DNA of 64,000 nt from Chitinophagaceae bacterium (GCA_947447825.1 CANFLL010000004.1:1-64000), one strand, 5' to 3'. Positions 51,421-61,176 are shown, numbered from the stretch's first letter. A program made the numbers and translations. The notes: generated from the letters alone by a model not told the origin.

Positions 51421-51939
51421 CTAATCCTTACTTACGGGCTTTTTATAAATAGGAACTGTACTACATGGTTCACCATACATGATGCTTTTGGCAATAGGCC
51501 GTAGCTTGGCTGTCATTTCTACATAGGCACTTTCTGGTATGGATACTTCTCCACATCCTTTTATTACGACCCTTTTATCAGTGTATTCTTCCACATTCAA
51601 TCCAGTTAATTTTCTGGTAATTACAGTAGATATTAGTTGAGTTTCATTTCCAAAAACAAGCTCTTTTGCCACAGGTTGCAAATAGTTAGCCGCCAACATA
51701 TATGCCCACATAGGTATTACTGCATCGGCAGTACAAGTAATGGCAACATATTTACCTTGATACTTTGCCCAGTCGGTAGTTTGCAAAGCAGTCCTATAGT
51801 CCTTCTCTTTTAATATTAATCCCATGAAAAGATATTCTTTCAAGTCAAAAACCACTATTTCTCCTTTAGGATAAAAATCTGCTAGGTCTAATGTTATTAT
51901 ACCACTTTCGGCTACCTTATTTACAATTGTTGCTTCCAT
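51421..51939 (-). CDS. DUF2480 family protein
   Basis: IITLDLADFYPKGEIVVFDLKEYLFMGLILKEKDYR; VVIKGCGEVSIPESAYVE. Confidence 0.85.
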   Translation of the reverse strand: MEATIVNKVAESGIITLDLADFYPKGEIVVFDLKEYLFMGLILKEKDYRTALQTTDWAKYQGKYVAITCTADAVIPMWAYMLAANYLQPVAKELVFGNETQLISTVITRKLTGLNVEEYTDKRVVIKGCGEVSIPESAYVEMTAKLRPIAKSIMYGEPCSTVPIYKKPVSKD

Positions 51940-52044
51940 TATTAATCTTATGATTGAAACTTATCTGAATAAATGAAATGATTTTCTATCAATACGAAAA
52001 TACAATTCTGATTCTATTTTTTGTTTTCGCTATTTGCAAAAACA

Positions 52045-52077
52045 AAACAGCCGCTCCTTTAAAAAGGGCGGCTGTTT
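52045..52077. terminator. Terminator-like hairpin
   Basis: AAACAGCCGCTCCTTTAAAAAGGGCGGCTGTTT. Confidence 0.75.
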
Positions 52078-52127
52078 AAATATTTACTCTTTTATACTCT
52101 CCTTATCTTCCTTTAGGGGATAGCGGA

Positions 52128-54227
52128 TTAATAAAACTTACTTCTATAATCTTTTATAGTTGCAGACTTACGCAAAGCATCTCCACCCCTGTAGAAAGCA
52201 GTACGTTGTTGTTGTTGCATTGACTGTTTTAGTTGTTGTGCATCTGTTGCACTTTGTTTTGCACCAATATTTTCTACACGGATTGCATACACACCAGACT
52301 GACCATTGATTGGCTCGCTAACTTTTCCTTTTAAATCTTTATTGAATGCAGCACCAACTACTTTGTTTTCCATGCCCAAACCAGGAATAAAAGCATTTGC
52401 AAAACTTATACTATCAGCTTTCACTACTGGAGTGCCTGTGCTTTTGCTTAAAGCTTCTAGTGTGGTAGCGGTAAATTTACCTTCTATAATTTGTTTTGCT
52501 TTTTTATCATTACGAGCTAAAGTTTCTACTTGCTGGCGTAATACAGAAACATCTGGTAAACCAGCTTTATTAATACTAGTTTCGATAGCAACTACATATT
52601 TTTCACCAATTTCAAATGGCTCAGAAACATCGCCTTTACTATGTTCATAAACCCATCTTACTAATTGACGTGCTTGCCCTAAAGCATTAACATAACTGTC
52701 GTTCTCCTTAATTTCAGCAGCAGGCAAAGCCAATTTTTTTAATTTTTTAGCATTGTCTTGAAAATCTTGTAAAGTCTTATTAGTTGCAGAAAATTCAGCA
52801 GCGGCAGTACTTGCAGCAGAAACTGTTTCAGAACTTGCTATAATAGGTTTAGCCAAATAAGCAATCTTATAAGCAGTCTGAGGATTCTTTTGTCCCAATA
52901 CTTCTATATAATGATATCCATATTCTGTTTTTACTACGCCCTTACTACCAACTGGTTTATCGAAAGCAAAATCATTGAAAGTACCTACCATTTGTCCTTG
53001 AGGAAAGAAATCGTAAACACCACCTTTGTCTTTACTGCCTGGATCGTCAGAATATTTCTTACAAAGCTCTTCGAAATTTGCACCAGCCTTAATAGCAGTT
53101 TCTATACTATCAGCCAATTTCTTTCCTGTGCTATCTTCTTTAATTTGTTGACCACTTTTTGGATCCATAGTAGCTATCAAGATATGACGAACCTTAGCAC
53201 TATCAGGCCACTGTTTTGTTCCAATCAATTTAGCAATAACAAAATTGTTTCCATCAAGATAAGGACCAAAAGTTTGTCCGGCAGCTAATTTAAACAGTGT
53301 ATCTTTTTTAGCAGACTCCACTTTTGTTTTAGAAAAATAACTTTCTTTATAAGGAGTTTCAGTACCTACTTTACCTAAATAAGCTTTTTCATCTTTTGTG
53401 GCAGCAAAGTCAGCTTTCAATCCATCTAATTGACTCAAAACAGCTGCACTATCAGCACCACTTGGTGTTGCATCAAAAGGAACATAAGTGATACCTCTCG
53501 TTTCTTCGTCCTTATCATATTCTTTATGATGCTTTTGGGCGTAAGCCATAATTTCATCATCAGATACTTTAATAGTAGAATCTACAATAGTTCCATAAGG
53601 AACAGCCACATAACTAATAGTAGAGATAGCATTATTGTCGGCTTGTGATTTTTCTATTAACCATTTAGGAATGTAAACAGACTGTTGCAACAAATCATTG
53701 TATTTGCTACGAAGTTTTTGCTGAATAGTTGGTTTCAGGTATGCTTCGTTAATCATTTCAATTTGTTCAGCGTTCTTGCTCTTTTTTACTTGAGCAATAA
53801 TTTGCTTTGCCTTGTTAACATCAAACACACCTGTTTTTTCATCAGTAAATTCTCTTTTTAATGGAGACTGTTGAGGATCGAACAAAATATCTGATAATTC
53901 TTTATCACTTACTACCAAGCCAAGTTTATCATACTCTTGCTCGTTAATAATTCTTTCTACTTCCTGATTCCAAACATTTGGAATCAATTGTTCACGATTA
54001 CCAGCTTGCTGACCATACATTTTTTGCATCATGCTCAACTTGGCTTCAAAATCGACTCTTTCTATCGATACACCATTTATCTTACCTAATGTAGTAGTAT
54101 TAGTAAAAATACCACCTCTTCCTCCACCGAGTGCCCTATCCTGAAGAATAAAAGAAATTAAGGCAATAGCAATTAGCCCAAACATTATCCAGGCTCCTTT
54201 GTCACGAATTTTTTGAATAACAGACAT
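52128..54227 (-). CDS. PpiD/SurA-type peptidyl-prolyl isomerase
   Basis: N-term MSVIQKIRDKGAWIMFGLIAIALISFIL; parvulin VRHILIATMDP...FEELCKKYSDDPGSKDKGGVYDFFPQGQMV. Confidence 0.94.
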   Translation of the reverse strand: MSVIQKIRDKGAWIMFGLIAIALISFILQDRALGGGRGGIFTNTTTLGKINGVSIERVDFEAKLSMMQKMYGQQAGNREQLIPNVWNQEVERIINEQEYDKLGLVVSDKELSDILFDPQQSPLKREFTDEKTGVFDVNKAKQIIAQVKKSKNAEQIEMINEAYLKPTIQQKLRSKYNDLLQQSVYIPKWLIEKSQADNNAISTISYVAVPYGTIVDSTIKVSDDEIMAYAQKHHKEYDKDEETRGITYVPFDATPSGADSAAVLSQLDGLKADFAATKDEKAYLGKVGTETPYKESYFSKTKVESAKKDTLFKLAAGQTFGPYLDGNNFVIAKLIGTKQWPDSAKVRHILIATMDPKSGQQIKEDSTGKKLADSIETAIKAGANFEELCKKYSDDPGSKDKGGVYDFFPQGQMVGTFNDFAFDKPVGSKGVVKTEYGYHYIEVLGQKNPQTAYKIAYLAKPIIASSETVSAASTAAAEFSATNKTLQDFQDNAKKLKKLALPAAEIKENDSYVNALGQARQLVRWVYEHSKGDVSEPFEIGEKYVVAIETSINKAGLPDVSVLRQQVETLARNDKKAKQIIEGKFTATTLEALSKSTGTPVVKADSISFANAFIPGLGMENKVVGAAFNKDLKGKVSEPINGQSGVYAIRVENIGAKQSATDAQQLKQSMQQQQRTAFYRGGDALRKSATIKDYRSKFY

Positions 54228-54279
54228 AATAGAAAAATATTAATAAAAATTTTTGGATGGCAAAAATAGGGGGAATATA

Positions 54280-54800
54280 TGTTTGAAACATATTGTGGAA
54301 AAATGCTTCAAACTCAATAGGCACCTACTGTTTATTATGTTAACAAAAACTACACACTATTTTATCTTTTAATGAGAATGAAAAATCAATAAAATCCAAA
54401 AAAACTATTCCCCATCTACCCTGTTAATAACCTAAATTTTAGGGGGATAACCTCTCTTTTTTCCTTTTTAAAAGGGGATAGTTATAGAACAAATACCTCA
54501 AAAAAATCTACCAAAAAGCTTATGTAGCAAATTTTTATCCTTTCTTATCCATGTTAAACCAATATTAATTTCGTGTTAACTACTAAATGTTATTATTGCG
54601 TTTAACAACCTATCTTTCTGTTCAAAAACTATTAAAACCCTTACTGATAAAGGATTTTATTTTGTGCATTAAATGTTAGAACACGTGGATAAGCCCTAGT
54701 TTATTAACTTCGCTGCTTGTGTACAACTTAGTTTTCCCGATATCCACAGCCGTAATAGTAGTATTGGGTTATATAAATAATGTATTATTAAAAGTATATT
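54280..54800. other. Candidate chromosomal origin (oriC)-like intergenic region
   Basis: About 0.58 kb AT-rich noncoding gap with DnaA-box-like TTATCCACG (minus strand), ATATCCACA and TTATCCATG. Confidence 0.4.
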
Positions 54801-54809
54801 ACAAGAGTT

Positions 54810-55817
54810 ATGAACATTGAAATAGCAAAAGAAAAAATTTTAGAAAATGGATTCCTTAATCTCGAACTAGATCCTTCTTTGGATTTATTTGCTGAGATAG
54901 AAAAATTGAAAAAAGAAAAAAATGCAATAATTCTTGCACACTTCTATCAGGAACCCGACATTCAGGATATTGCAGATTATATTGGGGATAGCCTCGGACT
55001 CGCACAAAAGGCACAAAGCACCAATGCGGATATGATTATTTTTGCCGGTGTACATTTCATGGCAGAGACGGCAAAAATTCTGAATCCTTCAAAAAAGGTT
55101 CTATTGCCCGATTTAAACGCTGGATGTTCTTTGGCAGATTCTGCACCAAAAGATTTGTTTAAAGCCTTTAAAGAGAAGCACAGCGACCATTTGGTAATAT
55201 CCTACATCAATTGCTCGGCAGATATTAAAGCCCTCAGCGATATTATCTGTACCAGTAGCAATGCAGAGGCTATTATTAACAGTGTTTCACCAGATCAGCC
55301 CATCATTTTTGCGCCCGATAAAAACTTGGGTGCATGGCTCAATAAAAAGACGGGCAGAAATATGTTGTTATGGAATGGTGCCTGTATGGTTCATGAGATT
55401 TTTAGTTTAGAAAAGATAACCAAGCTAAAGATTCGTCATCCCGAAGCACTAGTATTGGCGCATCCAGAATGTGAGGATGCAATATTGAGAATTTCAGACT
55501 TTGTAGGAAGTACCACACAGATACTAAAATATGCGGTTACTTCTAGTTGTAACACTTTTATTGTGGCTACAGAAACGGGTATTCTGCATCAAATGCAAAA
55601 AGATGCCCCAAATAAGACGTTTATTCCTGCTCCCCCTACCAATAATTGTGCTTGCAACGATTGTCCGCACATGAAGCTAAATACGCTAGAAAAACTATAC
55701 TTGTGTATGAAGTATGAACTCCCCGAAATTACAATGGATGAAAACCTGCGTATTGCCTCTAAAAAACCGATTGATAGAATGTTGGATATTAGTAGGACTG
55801 CGGGACTGATTGGATAA
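54810..55817 (+). CDS. nadA: Quinolinate synthase
   Basis: [41 protein letters not shown]-term [18 protein letters not shown]. Confidence 0.96.
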   Translation: MNIEIAKEKILENGFLNLELDPSLDLFAEIEKLKKEKNAIILAHFYQEPDIQDIADYIGDSLGLAQKAQSTNADMIIFAGVHFMAETAKILNPSKKVLLPDLNAGCSLADSAPKDLFKAFKEKHSDHLVISYINCSADIKALSDIICTSSNAEAIINSVSPDQPIIFAPDKNLGAWLNKKTGRNMLLWNGACMVHEIFSLEKITKLKIRHPEALVLAHPECEDAILRISDFVGSTTQILKYAVTSSCNTFIVATETGILHQMQKDAPNKTFIPAPPTNNCACNDCPHMKLNTLEKLYLCMKYELPEITMDENLRIASKKPIDRMLDISRTAGLIG

Positions 55818-55841
55818 ATAAAATAAAACATTAGATAAATA

Positions 55842-55880
55842 AAAAACCTCTTTTTTCCTGTAAGGGAAAAAAGAGGTTTT
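55842..55880. terminator. Terminator-like hairpin
   Basis: AAAAAACCTCTTTTTTCCTGTAAGGGAAAAAAGAGGTTTTT. Confidence 0.75.
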
Positions 55881-55901
55881 TCTTATAAAAAGAATATATT
55901 T

Positions 55902-56459
55902 TTAGAAAGCTTCTTTATTTTCAGTTTTTGGTTTAGCATTGTTTATTCCAGCCATAAATTTTAGTGCCTTCAATAATCGTTGTTCAATATTATCTTCTTT
56001 AGTAAATTCTGTACCAGATACAAACCAAATTTTTGTGCGTACATGGTCTATATAATATGGACTCTGTGGCTCGTTTGTTTTGCTGTTAATTTGCCTAAGT
56101 ATAACCTTGTTTTTATAAGTTTTAAAATCATAAACATCATTACTTCCCGACATATTGCTTACATCTGTTAAATCGCTAATTTTAAAAGTGTAAACGTTAG
56201 TAATATTTTTGCCACCTGTTAATACACGTGTTTCTTGTATTTTAACCGTATCGCCCCCATAGTAAAAGGTTTTATACTTAATAGATGACTCCGTTGCTCC
56301 CTTTGATTGCGGCTTGTACGTTGCTTCAGTACCACCGTATTTTTCAATTTTCTGTCTAATCCAATCTTTAGTACTTTGTTCAGTTTGGGCGTTTACATTT
56401 AGAGATAGCACCATCAGCGATACTCCTGCTACAAGTTGCGAAATTTTTTTTGTTATCAT
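55902..56459 (-). CDS. Secreted hypothetical protein
   Basis: Signal peptide MITKKISQLVAGVSLMVLSLNVNAQ; start moved from 56546. Confidence 0.7.
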   Translation of the reverse strand: MITKKISQLVAGVSLMVLSLNVNAQTEQSTKDWIRQKIEKYGGTEATYKPQSKGATESSIKYKTFYYGGDTVKIQETRVLTGGKNITNVYTFKISDLTDVSNMSGSNDVYDFKTYKNKVILRQINSKTNEPQSPYYIDHVRTKIWFVSGTEFTKEDNIEQRLLKALKFMAGINNAKPKTENKEAF

Positions 56460-56801
56460 TGTTGTTATTGTTTTAAGTGAGAAAATTTTAATGAAAAATG
56501 TGTAGTAATAAGTATAAATTATAGATAAATCAATACAATAATTCATACTAAACTACACAAAGAACCTTTACTTCTCAAAAATAGGGAGATTTTGTATAAA
56601 AAATTTAATATTAAAACAAAAAGAATCCCTAAATAAGGTAGAAATATCAAATGGTAATATAAATATGACCGTATACTAATATTTCAAGGTATTTGGGAGA
56701 CTGGACTATTAGGAAAATAGGAAATTTGAATAGGCTATTGATAGTTGTTAGATATAAATTTTCAAGCCTTTTAACCTCTAAAAATAATACCTATCATCTA
56801 G

Positions 56802-57422
56802 TTAGTTCGCAGCTCTCGTTATTGGTGCGCAATAGTTTCTTCTTCTATCAGATCCACGAGCTGCCATTTTAAATACATAAGGAACAAAGCTTGGTAAATT
56901 TTCTATTTCTATGGAATGACTGGTAGATGTTTCAGAAATCCACACACTTGTAGCTATTGCTGGATAAGCGGTGTACAATACTTCATAGAAACCAGCTTTT
57001 GGCATAGGATTGCAACTGCACAACACTTTATTACTTGCTTCTTGTGTTACTACTTTAAAATTAGTTACTACTGCAAATACCCCAATTTTAGCTTTAGAAC
57101 CTGCTGTGTGCATTCCTGATGATAATATCTTGGTTTCATCACCACCACTTGTAAGTTGAATGTACGCACCCAATACGTGCATTTGCCCTTCTATAACAGC
57201 CCTTTTATCATTCTTATCAGAAGTGTCTGTTGGTGTTCCATCTTTAGCCTTTGCCACAGCAGTCTGAAACAATATACGCTCAGTAGTTATTGCTGCAACT
57301 GCGGGCGATGGTGTTGGAAAGCTTGAGTTGGGTGAAAGATGCGTCTCAATACTTTGCACTTCAGTTATTAATCCATCGTCAGTGTAAACGTCTCTTGAAT
57401 AATCAACCAGTACTTGTGACAT
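56802..57422 (-). CDS. Hypothetical protein with FN3-like C-term domain (paralog of 31278-31901)
   Basis: LTSGGDETKILSSGMHTAGSKAKIGVFAVVTNFKVVTQEASNKVL...SFVPYVFKMAARGSDRRRNYCAPITRAAN. Confidence 0.85.
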   Translation of the reverse strand: MSQVLVDYSRDVYTDDGLITEVQSIETHLSPNSSFPTPSPAVAAITTERILFQTAVAKAKDGTPTDTSDKNDKRAVIEGQMHVLGAYIQLTSGGDETKILSSGMHTAGSKAKIGVFAVVTNFKVVTQEASNKVLCSCNPMPKAGFYEVLYTAYPAIATSVWISETSTSHSIEIENLPSFVPYVFKMAARGSDRRRNYCAPITRAAN

Positions 57423-57532
57423 GACATTAATGATTTAATAAATGAAAAATAATCGGTTGAAAGTAGTCTTATTGTATCTAGCAATACTAGTTAGTTTACC
57501 AGAACAGGCATTTCAGACGTAAAATGGTTATA

Positions 57533-57742
57533 ATAATCACCAATATTATCAATATCTGTATCAAGATTATCATAATCGGTATACCGATGGAAACAATCTG
57601 TATAAAGATTGCCATCATCTGTATACAGATAGTCACCATATTCATACAGATGATGGCAATCGGTTGAAAGATATTGATGATATTGATACCGATTATCGCC
57701 ATCGGTATGAAGATATCCATAATCGGTAAGCCGATATTGGCT
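57533..57742. repeat. 21-nt-period palindromic array 5
   Basis: 10 units of 21 nt, 14-nt palindromic core plus 7-nt spacer; perfect cores ATCGGTATACCGAT and ATCTGTATACAGAT. Confidence 0.95.
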
Positions 57743-57933
57743 TTAGTTATTGATTGGATAATAAAAGATGACTTTATATTTTATTATCCATAGAAGAGGA
57801 AGGAAAAAGGTTTAAAAATATTTAAGTATATGATTATCAATAAATTAATATCAAATAAAGGTTATTGTACAGTTTATTTAATAGTTGTAATGTTTAGATA
57901 GATTAGCAGATATGGAAAGATTATGTTTGATAA

Positions 57934-57969
57934 TAAAAAAGCATTCAATCATTTGAGTGCTTTTTTATT
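57934..57969 (-). terminator. Terminator-like hairpin
   Basis: ATAAAAAAGCATTCAATCATTTGAGTGCTTTTTTAT. Confidence 0.65.
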
Positions 57970-57984
57970 AATACGAAGAGACAC

Positions 57985-58323
57985 TTATTTATCAGATTTT
58001 ACTTTATTAGAACCAAAGTATAAACCTAAAACTAGGGATACAATGGAGTTAAGAATAACTTTAGAGTATTCCCAAACGTCTTTAACACCAGAATTATCAG
58101 TACAATCGTTACTGTAGAATACCCTTAATAATGCGAGACCAACATAAATAAAAGCAGCAATTCCTAAAACCCAAGCTGCTAAAACATAAATATCATATGA
58201 ATTAACATCTGTTTTATCGTCTTTCCTGAAGACAGAAAATTTGGAAGTAGAAGATGATGGATTATTTGTGACATCACCAAAGTTTATTGGTTCATCAGGT
58301 ACTGTAGATTTTGTATCTGCCAT
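57985..58323 (-). CDS. Small membrane hypothetical protein (2 predicted TM segments)
   Basis: IYVLAAWVLGIAAFIYVGLALLRVFY and ILNSIVSLVLGLYFGSNK. Confidence 0.6.
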   Translation of the reverse strand: MADTKSTVPDEPINFGDVTNNPSSSTSKFSVFRKDDKTDVNSYDIYVLAAWVLGIAAFIYVGLALLRVFYSNDCTDNSGVKDVWEYSKVILNSIVSLVLGLYFGSNKVKSDK

Positions 58324-58325
58324 TT

Positions 58326-58550
58326 TTATATTTTTATATTATCGTTAAGTTTAAGTAGTTGTTTAGAACCATCCTTATTTTCTATATAGATTTTACCACC
58401 ATTTTGAATAGTTTTGATAAGTTCATCTGTTAACTCTAAAGATGTTACAATTAATTGTGCTCCACTTGTTGCTCCAGTGATTGCTGTCATATTATTTATT
58501 AATTGAACTGTTTCTGGTTTTAGTGTCATTTCAACTCTTTGACTTTCCAT
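58326..58550 (-). CDS. Small hypothetical protein co-directional with the membrane protein
   Basis: 74 aa ORF directly abutting the next gene (2-nt gap). Confidence 0.55.
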   Translation of the reverse strand: MESQRVEMTLKPETVQLINNMTAITGATSGAQLIVTSLELTDELIKTIQNGGKIYIENKDGSKQLLKLNDNIKI

Positions 58551-58602
58551 AATTTTTAATTTAGTAATGTCAAAAATAGCAATATTTTTCTAATCTATTC
58601 CA

Positions 58603-60471
58603 TCATCTTCCCATAAACACCATCAATATCTGGATATCGCTTGGGCTTACACCACTAATTCTGCTTGCTTGACCAAGCGTACGTGGCCTAACCTTCTTAA
58701 ATTTTTGTTTCGCTTCACTAGAAATGGCTGTTAGTTTTTCAAAATCAAATGTATCTGGTATAACTAATTTTTCTAAATGACTCACTTTTTCTACCAAGTC
58801 TTCTTCTTTACGTATATAAGTTTCGTATTTAACCTGAATTTCCGCTTGTTCAAGGCTATCTTGATCATAGTCTTCTAATGAAGCAGCCAACGTAGGAATG
58901 GCTTGTAGCATACCATCTAGGGTTACATTAGGGCGAAGTATAATTTTAGAAGCCTTTTGTTTATCCTCAATAATAGAAGACTCTATTGTTTCGAAATAAG
59001 GGTTTATATCTTCTGGTTCTACATTATATACACTCAGTATCTTCTTTATTTCAGCTACGTTCTTCTGTTTACTTTCTACCTTATCCAATCGTTCCTGCGA
59101 AGCTAATCCTATCTTATTACTCAAAGCAGTAAGGCGTATGTCAGCATTATCTTGTCTTAACAACGTACGAAATTCTGCTCTGCTGGTAAACATTCGGTAA
59201 GGTTCATCAGTACCCTTGCTTATCAAATCGTCTATCAAAACACCAATATAGGCTTCGTTTCTTTTAATAATAAATGGTTCTTCTTCCTTCACGGCAAGAT
59301 GCGCGTTAATACCAGCCATTAAGCCCTGACAAGCTGCTTCTTCATAACCAGTAGTACCATTTATCTGCCCAGCAAAGAATAGGTTCTTTATAAGCTTCGT
59401 TTCCAATGTATGGGTTAATTGAGTTGGCTGAAAGAAGTCGTACTCAATTGCATAACCAGGACGGAAGAATTTACAGTTTTCAAAACCAGGTACTTTACGC
59501 AAAGCTTTTACCTGAACATCTTCTGGAAGAGAGGTAGAAAAACCATTTACATATATCTCAACTGTGTTCCAACCTTCTGGTTCTACAAATATTTGGTGAC
59601 GTTCCTTATCTGCAAACCTATTTATTTTATCCTCTACACTTGGGCAATAGCGAGGACCGCGGCCTTCTATCCTTCCTTGAAACATAGGGCTTCTATCAAA
59701 ACCAGTCTTCAATAACTCATGTACTTCCTTATTTGTGTAAGTTATATGGCAGCTACGTTGTTGTTCTGGTTTAATTAAAGGAAGGTCTAAATAAGAGAAT
59801 CCTGTTATCACATCATCCCCTTTCTGCTCTTCCATCTTGCTATAATCAAGACTCCTACTATCTACCCTTGGTGGAGTTCCTGTTTTTAGTCTATCTGCTT
59901 CAAAGCCATATTCTACTAATTGTTCAGTAATTCCTGTTGCAGCCTTCTCACCCACTCTACCACCGCCTAATTGTTTTTCACCAATATGAATAATACCATT
60001 CAGGAAGGTTCCACTGGTTATAATCACACTTTTAGCTTTAATCTTATTCCCTAAACCTGTTATTACACCACACACCTTTCCATTTTCTATTATTAGAGAA
60101 CTAACCATATCCTGATAAAAATCTAGGTTATTGGTATGTTCTAGCATTTCTCTCCATTTTGCAGCAAATAGCATCCTATCATTCTGTGTTCTAGGGCTCC
60201 ACATGGCAGGTCCTTTACTTTTATTAAGCATACGGAACTGAATCATTGTCAGGTCTGTAACTATGCCGCTATATCCTCCTATTGCATCTATTTCTCGCAC
60301 TATTTGTCCTTTAGCAATACCACCCATTGCTGGGTTGCAACTCATCTGACCAATGGTTTGCATATTCATTGTAATCATCAAAGTTTTACTACCCATATTA
60401 GCAGCGGCAGCGGCAGCTTCAGAACCTGCATGACCTGCACCAACTACTATAACATCATATTCTTGAAACAT
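58603..60471 (-). CDS. mnmG: tRNA uridine 5-carboxymethylaminomethyl modification enzyme MnmG/GidA
   Basis: YDVIVVGAGHAGSEAAAAAANMG; MSCNPAMGGIAKGQIVREIDAIGG; GLMAGINAHL. Confidence 0.97.
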   Translation of the reverse strand: MFQEYDVIVVGAGHAGSEAAAAAANMGSKTLMITMNMQTIGQMSCNPAMGGIAKGQIVREIDAIGGYSGIVTDLTMIQFRMLNKSKGPAMWSPRTQNDRMLFAAKWREMLEHTNNLDFYQDMVSSLIIENGKVCGVITGLGNKIKAKSVIITSGTFLNGIIHIGEKQLGGGRVGEKAATGITEQLVEYGFEADRLKTGTPPRVDSRSLDYSKMEEQKGDDVITGFSYLDLPLIKPEQQRSCHITYTNKEVHELLKTGFDRSPMFQGRIEGRGPRYCPSVEDKINRFADKERHQIFVEPEGWNTVEIYVNGFSTSLPEDVQVKALRKVPGFENCKFFRPGYAIEYDFFQPTQLTHTLETKLIKNLFFAGQINGTTGYEEAACQGLMAGINAHLAVKEEEPFIIKRNEAYIGVLIDDLISKGTDEPYRMFTSRAEFRTLLRQDNADIRLTALSNKIGLASQERLDKVESKQKNVAEIKKILSVYNVEPEDINPYFETIESSIIEDKQKASKIILRPNVTLDGMLQAIPTLAASLEDYDQDSLEQAEIQVKYETYIRKEEDLVEKVSHLEKLVIPDTFDFEKLTAISSEAKQKFKKVRPRTLGQASRISGVSPSDIQILMVFMGR

Positions 60472-60539
60472 TCTTTATTCTATTATTAGCTTACAAAGAT
60501 AATCTTGCAGCCAATGATACACTTATGTTTTTCTAAATT

Positions 60540-60555
60540 CGTTCCACGTGGAACA
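60540..60555. promoter_or_regulatory. parS: parS-like ParB-binding site 1
   Basis: CGTTCCACGTGGAACA; 15/16 to TGTTNCACGTGNAACA. Confidence 0.75.
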
Positions 60556-60582
60556 TTTAGTATTAATGTTAGGGGTCGAATA

Positions 60583-60618
60583 ATTTGTAGGGACTGAAAA
60601 TTTTCAGCCCCTACAAAT
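60583..60618. repeat. 36-nt palindrome between the parS-like sites
   Basis: ATTTGTAGGGACTGAAAA/TTTTCAGCCCCTACAAAT, one mismatch. Confidence 0.8.
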
Positions 60619-60633
60619 GTTTCACGTGGAACA
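60618..60633. promoter_or_regulatory. parS: parS-like ParB-binding site 2
   Basis: TGTTTCACGTGGAACA; full match to TGTTNCACGTGNAACA. Confidence 0.85.
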
Positions 60634-60637
60634 TTTT

Positions 60638-61066
60638 TTAAAGAGATAAATATTGATTAATGTAGTAATCCTCTTTTTCTCTCATTAACTTAATATCCCC
60701 TTTTTTTTTATCTAAGTAACCACATAAATGAAGGCTTCCATGAAATATTACCCTAAGATTTTCTTCTAATACAGATGTTTTATGGGTAGCTGAATTATCC
60801 TTAACTCTATCTAGGCTAATATAAATTTCTCCAATAACAGGATTACCCTCTTCTGCTAACGAAAAGGTAATTATATCGGTGTAATAATCATGATTTAGAT
60901 GGTCTTTATTAATTTGAAGAAGGTAATCATCTGAGCAGAATATATAGTTCAGCTCATCCAATTCAGTATTTTCTTGTTCAAATAGAGAAATAATAAAATT
61001 TTTAAGTTTGTTTTTATCGGTTAGAGATAGCTTTCTATCCGCATAATTAAATTTTACGCTTGCCAT
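60638..61066 (-). CDS. ybeY: Endoribonuclease YbeY
   Basis: HDYYTDIITFSL; VIFHGSLHLCGYLD (metal-binding HGxLHLxGYDH-like). Confidence 0.92.
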   Translation of the reverse strand: MASVKFNYADRKLSLTDKNKLKNFIISLFEQENTELDELNYIFCSDDYLLQINKDHLNHDYYTDIITFSLAEEGNPVIGEIYISLDRVKDNSATHKTSVLEENLRVIFHGSLHLCGYLDKKKGDIKLMREKEDYYINQYLSL

Positions 61067-61176
61067 AATTAGTATTTACTTTTGCAACTTCAAAAATCGT
61101 AATAAAAGAGAGACTACACCGGTTTATTTTTGCTACAGAAAAACTATGGATAGTATTTTCTTAATAAAGAATTGAA

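Noticed and set aside
16578-57742. CRISPR arrays
   Set aside because: The 21-nt units are contiguous with no unique spacers of constant length, and no cas genes are seen.
58603-60471. Antisense ORFs inside mnmG, tyrS, susC, GH28 and other genes
   Set aside because: They overlap strongly supported coding sequences on the opposite strand and have no recognisable domains.
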